A DNA stretch of 5,090 nucleotides from an uncultured Oscillospiraceae bacterium (GTDB lineage: Bacteria; Bacillota; Clostridia; Oscillospirales; Oscillospiraceae). Below the pieces are notes generated by a model, which was given only the letters and a program-made list of their open reading frames with translations, had not been told where the DNA came from and ran no database searches. Position 1 is the first letter of the stretch, and the number at the start of each line of letters is the position of its first letter. Location: assembly GCA_910584285.1 (NCBI GenBank), contig CAJTYK010000088.1, positions 1-5,090 on the forward strand, read 5' to 3'. Made by a program: the position numbers and the translations under genes. Below, one piece after another: positions 1-5,090 of this stretch.

Positions 1-614
1 CCACCATCCTCACCGAGGTGCCCGAGATGTTCGGCGCGGAGACCCTGCTGATGAACCGCTGCGAGAACGAGCGGATCTTCGCCGACACGGTGAAGCTGGT
101 GAACGGCTTCAAGGACTACTTCACCCGCCACGGCCAGACCATCTATGAAAACCCCTCCCCCGGCAACAAGAAGGGGGGCATCTCCACCCTGGAGGACAAA
201 TCCCTGGGCTGCACCCAGAAGTCGGGCAGCGCCCCGGTGTCCGGCGTGCTCTCCTACGGGGAGCCGGTGCAGCGCAGGGGGCTGAGCCTGCTCAGCGCGC
301 CGGGCAACGACCTGGTGGCGTCCACCGCCCTGGCGGCGGCGGGGGCCCATATCGTGCTGTTCACCACCGGACGGGGCACCCCCTTCGCCTCCCCGGTGCC
401 CACGGTGAAGATCGCCAGCAACTCCGCCCTGGCGGCGAAAAAGGCCAACTGGATCGACTTCAACTGCGGTACCCTGGTGGAGGGCGGCACCGTGGCAGAG
501 CTGGGCGAACGGCTCTTTGACTTCGTGCTGGAGGTGGCCTCCGGAAAGCCCGTCAAGGCAGAGGAGGCCGGGTTCCACGATATGGCGATCTTCAAGCAGG
601 GCGTCACCCTTTAA
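1..614 (+). CDS. uxaA: Altronate dehydratase, C-terminal part (5' end outside window)
   Basis: UxaA dehydrates D-altronate to 2-keto-3-deoxy-D-gluconate in the cytoplasm, the third step of galacturonate breakdown. The reading frame is open from base 3 and gives about 203 residues ending in KQGVTL. The family is about 495 residues, so roughly the C-terminal 40% is present. Visible family hallmarks are TILTEVPEMFGAE at the very start, the ENPSPGNKKGGISTLEDKSLGCTQK block (bases about 147-221, with the conserved Cys codon at 210-212), SAPGNDLVASTAL, TTGRGTPF (363-386) and WIDFNCGTLVEGG. These closely match my memory of the E. coli UxaA C-terminus. A GTG at 18 and an ATG at 27 are internal codons, not starts, because conserved sequence continues upstream of both. 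The stop is TAA at 612-614, and uxaB starts 25 bases later. The related family members are galactarate dehydratase (GarD) and sulfolactate lyase; the uxaB/uxaC neighbours decide for altronate. No frameshift is seen. Confidence 0.95.
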   Translation, partial: TILTEVPEMFGAETLLMNRCENERIFADTVKLVNGFKDYFTRHGQTIYENPSPGNKKGGISTLEDKSLGCTQKSGSAPVSGVLSYGEPVQRRGLSLLSAPGNDLVASTALAAAGAHIVLFTTGRGTPFASPVPTVKIASNSALAAKKANWIDFNCGTLVEGGTVAELGERLFDFVLEVASGKPVKAEEAGFHDMAIFKQGVTL

Positions 615-626
615 AAATGTAAAAAA

Positions 627-634
627 GGCGGGGA
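627..634 (+). promoter_or_regulatory. Ribosome binding site for uxaB
   Basis: A purine-rich GGCGGGGA follows a run of six A and ends 5 bases before the GTG at 640. It is an imperfect Shine-Dalgarno match (C replaces A), but it is the only candidate in the 25-base uxaA-uxaB gap, and it supports GTG 640 as the start. The surroundings are markedly A/T-rich compared with the gene bodies, which should keep the start region unstructured. Confidence 0.6.
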
Positions 635-639
635 TTATT

Positions 640-2133
640 GTGAAATTGTTGAACTATCAGACGCTGAAGGAGTCCGGCTATCAGGGTTACATCCTGGGAA
701 GTGCGCCGGAAAAGGTGCTCCAGTTTGGGGAGGGCAATTTCCTGCGGGCCTTTGTCAACTACTGGTTCGACGTAGCCAACGAGAAGGCCGGCTGGAACGG
801 CAAGTGCGTGCTGGTGCAGCCCATCGCCCCCGGGCTGGCCAAGCTGATCAACGCCCAGGAGGGACTGTACACCCTCTACCTCCGGGGCCGGGAGAATGGG
901 GAGCGGGTGGACAAAAAGCGGGTGATCTCCTCCGTGTCCCGGTGCCTGAACCCCTATGAAAAGGCGGACTTCGACGCCATGCTGGAGGTGGCGGTGTCCG
1001 ACGAGCTGGAGTATGTGGTGTCCAACACCACCGAGGCGGGCATCGTCTACGACCCCGCCTGCCAGCTGGGCGATACCCCCGCCTCCTCCTTCCCCGGCAA
1101 GCTCACCCAGGTGTTGTACAGGCGGTGGCAGGCGGGCAAGTCCGGGCTGGTGATCCTGTCCTGCGAGCTCATCGACAACAACGGCAAGGAGCTTTTGAAG
1201 TGCGTCAACCAGTACATCGACCAGTGGGGGCTGGAGGACGACTTCAAGCAGTACGTCAACGGGGCGTGCACCTTCTGCTCCACCCTGGTGGATCGCATCG
1301 TCCCCGGCCGGGTGAAGGATCCCGTCGAAGTGGAGAAGATGGAACAGGAGAACGGCTACCACGACGAGCTCATCGACGTGGGCGAGATCTTCGGCGTGTG
1401 GAACATCGAGGGGCCCGAATGGCTGGAGGAAAAGCTGCCCTTCAAGGCCGCCGGGGTGAACTGCCCGGTGGTGCCCGACGTGACCCCTTATAAAAAGCGC
1501 AAGGTGCGCATCCTTAACGGCGCCCACACCGGCTTTGTGCTGGGGGCGTACCTGGCGGGCTTCGACATTGTCCGGGACTGTATGCAGGACGACACGGTGC
1601 GGGGCTTTATGAACAAGATGCTCTACGAGGAGGTCATCCCCACCCTGCCCCTGGACAAGGAGGATCTGGAGGGCTTCGCCGCCGCCGTCCAGGATCGGTT
1701 CAACAACCCCTTTGTGAACCACGAGCTCATGAGCATCTCGCTGAACTCCACCTCCAAGTGGCGGGCCCGGAACCTGCCCTCCCTGCTGGACTATGTGGAA
1801 AAGACGGGCAAGCTGCCCCCCTGTCTGGCTATGAGCTTTGCCGCCTACATCGCCTTCTTCTCCAACGATATCCAGACCCTGAACGACAAGGGCCTGGTGT
1901 GCCGCCGGCCCAAGGGGGACGAGTACGTGTGCAACGACGACCGCTGGGTGCTGGAGTTCTACTACGAGCACCGGAACGACGGCGCCGCGGATCTGGTGCA
2001 CGCCGTCATGACCAATGAGCGGATGTGGGGCCAGGAGCTCACCCAAATCCCCGGCTTTGAGGCCGCGGTAGTCTCCGGCCTGAGCCTGATCCGGGAGCAG
2101 GGGGCCAAGGCCGCCTACGCCGCCTGCCTGTAA
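640..2133 (+). CDS. uxaB: Tagaturonate reductase (altronate oxidoreductase), NAD-dependent
   Basis: UxaB reduces D-tagaturonate to D-altronate with NADH in the cytoplasm. The 497-residue product belongs to the long-chain mannitol dehydrogenase family (E. coli UxaB is 483). The N-terminal Rossmann domain opens with VLQFGEGNFLRAF, whose GEGNF nucleotide-binding motif is at residues 30-34. SNTTEAG follows at 128-134 and FCSTLVDRIVPG from 212. The C-terminal domain carries the family catalytic signature K-x4-N-x2-H as Lys288, Asn293 and His296. TPYKKRKVRILNGAHT, the YHDELID segment and the CELIDNNG segment fit UxaB better than fructuronate reductase (UxuB) or mannitol dehydrogenase, and the uxaA neighbour agrees. 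I chose GTG 640 because a Shine-Dalgarno-like GGCGGGGA precedes it and the protein then begins MKLLNYQTLKESG. The frame is open further upstream only as a shadow over uxaA, and TTG codons at 646 and 649 are weaker alternatives. The MATE gene starts 4 bases after the stop. Confidence 0.95.
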   Translation: MKLLNYQTLKESGYQGYILGSAPEKVLQFGEGNFLRAFVNYWFDVANEKAGWNGKCVLVQPIAPGLAKLINAQEGLYTLYLRGRENGERVDKKRVISSVSRCLNPYEKADFDAMLEVAVSDELEYVVSNTTEAGIVYDPACQLGDTPASSFPGKLTQVLYRRWQAGKSGLVILSCELIDNNGKELLKCVNQYIDQWGLEDDFKQYVNGACTFCSTLVDRIVPGRVKDPVEVEKMEQENGYHDELIDVGEIFGVWNIEGPEWLEEKLPFKAAGVNCPVVPDVTPYKKRKVRILNGAHTGFVLGAYLAGFDIVRDCMQDDTVRGFMNKMLYEEVIPTLPLDKEDLEGFAAAVQDRFNNPFVNHELMSISLNSTSKWRARNLPSLLDYVEKTGKLPPCLAMSFAAYIAFFSNDIQTLNDKGLVCRRPKGDEYVCNDDRWVLEFYYEHRNDGAADLVHAVMTNERMWGQELTQIPGFEAAVVSGLSLIREQGAKAAYAACL

Positions 2134-2137
2134 GACC

Positions 2138-3574
2138 ATGGCCCAGGCCTCCCGACGGGACGAGGAGTTCCGCCAATACGCCCTCACCGCCCCGGTGCTG
2201 CGCACCCTGCTGACGGTGTGCGGGCCGCTGGCCCTCTATCAGGCGCTGCAATCCATTTTTAAGATCCTGGACGCGCTGATGGCCGCCCATATCAGCTCCA
2301 GCGCGGTGTCGGCGGTGTCCTGCCTGAGCCAGATCACCCTGATGATCACCGCCCTGGGCTCCGGTCTGGCCGTGGGCGGCAGCATCAAGATCTCAGAGGC
2401 CTACGGGCAGGGGGACTACGAGCTGGTGAGCCGGCGCACAGCCACCCTCTACGCCCTGGCCACGGTGGTGAGCCTCCTGGTGGCCGTCCTGTTGATCCCC
2501 TTCGCCGTGCCCTTCCTTCGGCTGCTGAACACGCCGGAGGAGCTGATCGCCGCCGGGTCAGGGTACTTCCGGGTGGAGATCCTGTGCCTGGTGGTGAACT
2601 TCTTCAACACGGTGTACATCGCCATCGAGCGCAGCCGGGGCCGCGCAAAAAAGATCCTGCTCATCAACGCCGCCGTCATCGTCCTCAAGCTGGGGCTGTC
2701 CGCCCTGTTTGTCTACGGGCTGGACGGGGACGTGGTAACCATCGCCGCCGCCACCCTCATCAGCCAGCTGGCCCTGCTGGGCTACGCCCTGTTCAGCATG
2801 GCCCGGGACGAGGGGGCTTTCCGCTTCGCCGCCGGAAACATCCACATGAGGGGAGCCACGGTGCTGCCCATCCTGAACCTGTCCTACCCGGTGGCGGCGG
2901 AGAAGCTGCTCTTTTCCGCCGGCAAGGTGCTGGTAAACTCCATGTCCGGTGGGTACGGGGAGCTGACCGTGGGGGCGCTGGGGGTGTCCAACAACATCGG
3001 CGGGCTGACCACCGGCTGGCACGCTGGTATGCTGGACGGGGCCTCCGCCCTGATCAGCCAGAACCGGGGGGCGGGGAAATACCGCCGCACCCTCCAGCTC
3101 TACGGCTGCCTGCTGGCGGTGGACGTGGCCATCGGCGCACTGGGCCTGCTGCTGATGAACTGGGGCCTGCCCTGGCTGGCCCAGGCGTTTGCCCAGTCCA
3201 AGGAGCAGTTTGACCCGGTGTTCCAGGAGATGATCGTGTCCATCCACCGTTGGGAGATGCTGGGCTACCTCACCCTGGGGGTGAACTCCGCCACCCTGGC
3301 CCTGCTGCTGGGATACGGGTACACCAAGCTCACCCTGGCGCTGAACGTGGCCCGGGTATTCCTGTTCCGGGTGCCGGTGCTGTGGGCCCTGCAAGCCTTT
3401 ACCAATCTGGGCCCGGAGGCGGTGGGGCTGACCATGATGATCAGCAACGTCTGCGCGGGCCTGTCCGCGGCGGCGGTGGCGGTGCCAGTGGTGCGGCGCA
3501 TCCTCCGCCGGGAGGCGGAATCCCAAGCCGGATCCATGCCGGAAGGCAATCCAACATATCATTCAGAGGAGTGA
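2138..3574 (+). CDS. MATE-family efflux transporter within the uronate operon
   Basis: This is a polytopic inner-membrane protein of 478 residues, a normal MATE length, with about 12 hydrophobic segments by eye (about 20-47, 53-80, 101-128, 143-162, 172-195, 198-221, 241-265, 275-306, 320-346, 370-392, 395-420 and 426-454). The family's two-fold repeat shows as SGLAVGGSIKISEAYGQGD (75-93) in the first half and DGASALISQNRGAGKY (300-315) in the second. The loop NTPEELIAAGSGYFRV (131-146) is also MATE-like. Candidate ion-coupling acids are Asp45 (in LDALMAA of helix 1) and Glu255 (in PVAAEKLLFSAG of helix 7), by analogy with NorM. MATE proteins usually export drugs or cationic compounds using Na+ or H+ gradients; the substrate here cannot be told from sequence. 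The start is ATG 2138, 4 bases after the uxaB stop, with no recognisable Shine-Dalgarno, so translation is probably coupled to uxaB. The hydrophilic tail (about 455-478) contains the uxaC ribosome binding site. Confidence 0.9.
   Translation: MAQASRRDEEFRQYALTAPVLRTLLTVCGPLALYQALQSIFKILDALMAAHISSSAVSAVSCLSQITLMITALGSGLAVGGSIKISEAYGQGDYELVSRRTATLYALATVVSLLVAVLLIPFAVPFLRLLNTPEELIAAGSGYFRVEILCLVVNFFNTVYIAIERSRGRAKKILLINAAVIVLKLGLSALFVYGLDGDVVTIAAATLISQLALLGYALFSMARDEGAFRFAAGNIHMRGATVLPILNLSYPVAAEKLLFSAGKVLVNSMSGGYGELTVGALGVSNNIGGLTTGWHAGMLDGASALISQNRGAGKYRRTLQLYGCLLAVDVAIGALGLLLMNWGLPWLAQAFAQSKEQFDPVFQEMIVSIHRWEMLGYLTLGVNSATLALLLGYGYTKLTLALNVARVFLFRVPVLWALQAFTNLGPEAVGLTMMISNVCAGLSAAAVAVPVVRRILRREAESQAGSMPEGNPTYHSEE
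3565..3571 (+). promoter_or_regulatory. Ribosome binding site for uxaC inside the MATE gene
   Basis: AGAGGAG is a strong Shine-Dalgarno match, 8 bases before ATG 3580. It lies within the last two Glu codons of the MATE gene, directly before its TGA stop (3572-3574). Ribosomes finishing the MATE gene therefore clear the uxaC start, which suggests coupling, although this site could also load ribosomes independently. It decides for ATG 3580 over the in-frame ATG at 3592. Confidence 0.85.
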
Positions 3575-3579
3575 ACCCA

Positions 3580-4992
3580 ATGACTGCTTTTATGGATCAG
3601 GACTTTCTTTTGAAGTCAGGAACCGCAAAAACCCTTTACCACAACCACGCGGAGCATATGCCCATCATCGACTACCACTGTCACATCAATCCCATGGAGA
3701 TCTACGAGGACAAGCACTACGACACCATCACCGAGGTGTGGCTGGGCGGCGACCACTACAAGTGGCGGGCCATGCGCTCCTGCGGCGTGCCGGAGCGGTA
3801 CATCACCGGGGACGCCTCCCCGGCGGAGAAGTTCCAGAAGTGGGCGGAGACCATCCCCAATCTCATCGGCAACCCGCTGTACCACTGGACCCACCTGGAG
3901 CTCCAGCGGTACTTCGGGATCACCGCGCCCCTTAATGGGGACAACGCCATGGAGATTTACGGCAAGTGCAACGAACAGCTCAAGGAGCTGTCCGTGCGGG
4001 AGATCATCCGCCGCTCCAACGTAAAGCTGATCTGCACCACCGACGACCCCGCCGACGACTTAAAAGCCCACGAGCTGCTGGCGGCGGATCCCACCGCCCC
4101 GGCGGCAGTGCTACCCGCCTTCCGGCCGGACAAGGCCATGCGGGCGGATAAGCCGGACTTCCCCCAGTACGTGAAGCGGCTGGAGGGCGTGGTGGGTTAC
4201 CCCATCGAGAAGATGGAGGATATGCGCCGGGCCCTGCGGGATCGGATCGCGTACTTTGACGACCACCGCTGCCGGGTGTCCGACCACGCCCTGGACTACT
4301 GCTTCTGCGTGGAGGCGGACGAGGGAACGCTGGACGACATCCTGGCCCGGGCCAAGGCGGGCAAGGGCATCACCTGGGAGGAGCAGCTGGCCTACCACAC
4401 GGCCCTGCTGCTGGCGGTGGGGCAGGAATACGCCAAGCGGGACTGGGTGATGCAGCTTCACTTCGGCTGCATCCGGGACAACTCCTCCACCATGTTCGCC
4501 AAGCTGGGGCCGGACACCGGCTTCGACGCCATGAACGACGCATCCAACGCCCGGGGGCTGGCCCGGCTGCTGGACGCGCTGGAGCAGGCCGGGGCCCTGG
4601 GTAAGACCATCCTGTACTCCCTGAACCCCGCCGACAACGGTGTGATTGGCACCGTCATGGGGGCTTTCCAGACGGACAGCCCCATCCCCGGCAAGATCCA
4701 GCAGGGCTCCGCCTGGTGGTTCAACGACCACAAGCCGGGGATGGAGGCCCAGATGACCAGCCTCATGTCCCTGGGGGCCATGGGTAGCTTCAACGGGATG
4801 CTCACCGACTCTCGCTCCTTCCTGAGCTACACCCGGCACGAGTACTTCCGGCGCATCCTCTGCAACCTGTTCGGCCAGCTGGTGGAGGACGGGGAATACC
4901 CCGCCGACATGAAGCATCTGGGGCAGATGGTGGAGAACATCAGCTACTACAACACCCTGCGTTACTTCCGCTTTGACGAGATCGTAAAATAA
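3580..4992 (+). CDS. uxaC: Uronate isomerase (glucuronate/galacturonate isomerase)
   Basis: UxaC opens the pathway in the cytoplasm, converting D-galacturonate to D-tagaturonate and D-glucuronate to D-fructuronate. It is an amidohydrolase-superfamily TIM barrel. The product is 470 residues, the same length as E. coli UxaC. The N-terminus MTAFMDQDFLLKSGTAKTLYH is typical. The metal-site HxH lies in IIDYHCHINP (His33, His35). Further family landmarks are MQLHFGCIRDN (His294, Arg299), KTILYSLNPADN, GSAWWFNDHKPGME (Trp379-Asp383) and MLTDSRSFLSYTRHEYFRR (Asp410, Ser411, Arg412). No key motif is missing. ATG 3580 is chosen for its 8-base spacing from AGAGGAG and the standard N-terminus; open frame further upstream is only a shadow over the MATE gene. 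The first codons are A/T-richer than the rest of the gene. The start is 5 bases after the MATE stop and the next gene begins 18 bases after its TAA, all consistent with one operon. Confidence 0.97.
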   Translation: MTAFMDQDFLLKSGTAKTLYHNHAEHMPIIDYHCHINPMEIYEDKHYDTITEVWLGGDHYKWRAMRSCGVPERYITGDASPAEKFQKWAETIPNLIGNPLYHWTHLELQRYFGITAPLNGDNAMEIYGKCNEQLKELSVREIIRRSNVKLICTTDDPADDLKAHELLAADPTAPAAVLPAFRPDKAMRADKPDFPQYVKRLEGVVGYPIEKMEDMRRALRDRIAYFDDHRCRVSDHALDYCFCVEADEGTLDDILARAKAGKGITWEEQLAYHTALLLAVGQEYAKRDWVMQLHFGCIRDNSSTMFAKLGPDTGFDAMNDASNARGLARLLDALEQAGALGKTILYSLNPADNGVIGTVMGAFQTDSPIPGKIQQGSAWWFNDHKPGMEAQMTSLMSLGAMGSFNGMLTDSRSFLSYTRHEYFRRILCNLFGQLVEDGEYPADMKHLGQMVENISYYNTLRYFRFDEIVK

Positions 4993-4993
4993 A

Positions 4994-5000
4994 AAGGAGG
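4994..5000 (+). promoter_or_regulatory. Ribosome binding site for the aldolase gene
   Basis: AAGGAGG is the strongest Shine-Dalgarno in the window. It lies just after the uxaC TAA and 10 bases before ATG 5011. It fixes the aldolase start and, with no terminator-like hairpin in the 18-base gap, argues for continued transcription from uxaC. Confidence 0.9.
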
Positions 5001-5010
5001 AACGATCACC

Positions 5011-5090
5011 ATGAACATCAACGAGACGATTTCCAGCATCGGCGTGGTGCCCGTCATCAAGCTGAACCACCCGGAGCGGGACGCGGCCCC
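5011..5090 (+). CDS. eda: KDPG/KHG aldolase, N-terminal start only (3' end outside window)
   Basis: Only 26 complete codons are visible. They read MNINETISSIGVVPVIKLNH followed by PERDAA. The segment IGVVPVIKL followed by a P-E pair matches the N-terminal first strand of bacterial 2-dehydro-3-deoxy-phosphogluconate / 4-hydroxy-2-oxoglutarate aldolases (about 205-215 residues), class I Schiff-base enzymes that cleave KDPG to pyruvate and glyceraldehyde-3-phosphate. The catalytic Lys and Glu lie beyond the window edge, so activity cannot be judged. The position directly after uxaC, with a near-perfect ribosome binding site, fits the last step of the same pathway. A 2-keto-3-deoxy-6-phosphogalactonate aldolase of the same fold is possible but less likely in this context. 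Confidence 0.85.
   Translation, partial: MNINETISSIGVVPVIKLNHPERDAA

Larger units (their letters stand above)
1..5090 (+). other. Hexuronate catabolic operon (uxaA-uxaB-MATE-uxaC-eda), both ends cut
   Basis: All five genes are on one strand with gaps of 25, 4, 5 and 18 bases, no hairpin-plus-T-run terminator and no convincing internal promoter. Co-transcription is therefore likely. Together the enzymes cover isomerisation, reduction, dehydration and aldol cleavage of galacturonate; only the KDG kinase step is missing from view. In Firmicutes such operons are often controlled by LacI- or GntR-type regulators, but no operator can be seen here, since the upstream control region is outside the window. 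Confidence 0.85.

Noticed and set aside
517..639. In-frame upstream extension of uxaB from an ATG at 517
   Set aside because: The added residues are out-of-frame translation of the conserved uxaA C-terminus and have no counterpart in UxaB. GTG 640 has a plausible ribosome binding site.
604..2205. Open reading frame of 533 residues on the - strand opposite uxaB
   Set aside because: Its translation is rich in His, Gln, Gly, Val and Leu with no recognisable domain, the usual mirror of a GC-rich gene with G/C-ending codons. UxaB on the + strand explains the sequence fully.
3250..3579. In-frame upstream extension of uxaC from a GTG/ATG near 3250, which would look like a MATE-UxaC fusion
   Set aside because: The extra residues are Gly/Pro/Ala-rich shadow translation of the MATE gene. 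The strong AGAGGAG before ATG 3580 and the family-length protein from there settle the start.
3545..3579. A/T-rich stretch before uxaC as an internal promoter
   Set aside because: No convincing -35/-10 pair with proper spacing is visible. The A/T richness is adequately explained by the ribosome binding region.
4990..5010. Possible terminator between uxaC and the aldolase gene
   Set aside because: The 18-base gap holds only an A-run and the AAGGAGG binding site, with no inverted repeat and no T-run.
4111..5070. Open reading frame of 319 residues on the - strand opposite uxaC, and a similar one at 2558-3562 opposite the MATE gene
   Set aside because: Same low-complexity antisense composition with no motif, ribosome binding site or promoter. 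Both lie opposite genes with clear family motifs.

Overview
The window is a compact, single-strand block of hexuronate (galacturonate/glucuronate) catabolism genes with no intergenic gap longer than about 25 bases. In order on the + strand it holds the 3' part of uxaA (altronate dehydratase), uxaB (tagaturonate reductase), a MATE-family multidrug/sodium antiporter-type membrane protein, uxaC (glucuronate/galacturonate isomerase), and the first 26 codons of a KDPG/KHG aldolase gene (eda-like). I see no promoter, terminator, RNA gene, mobile element or repeat array. The promoter and the first part of uxaA must lie upstream of the window, and the transcript continues past its end.

The DNA is GC-rich (roughly 60-65% by eye) with strongly G/C-ending codons. 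It has classic AGGAGG-type ribosome binding sites, one GTG start, and proteins that resemble Firmicutes uronate enzymes. My best guess is a GC-rich gut Clostridia member (Oscillospiraceae or Flavonifractor-like). This is inferred from style and gene content and was not tested against a database.

How the genes work together: UxaC isomerises D-galacturonate to D-tagaturonate (and D-glucuronate to D-fructuronate). UxaB reduces tagaturonate to D-altronate with NADH. UxaA dehydrates altronate to 2-keto-3-deoxygluconate (KDG). After phosphorylation by a KDG kinase that is not in the window, the Eda-like aldolase splits KDPG to pyruvate and glyceraldehyde-3-phosphate. Four of the five Ashwell-pathway steps for galacturonate are therefore encoded here.

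The one unexpected member is the MATE protein between uxaB and uxaC. It begins 4 bases after the uxaB stop and has no Shine-Dalgarno sequence of its own, while its last codons carry the uxaC ribosome binding site. It is therefore wired into the operon at the translational level. A MATE exporter is not a standard uronate-pathway component, and this is the main point worth a second look. The rest is a well-known pathway, and I do not claim an undescribed system.
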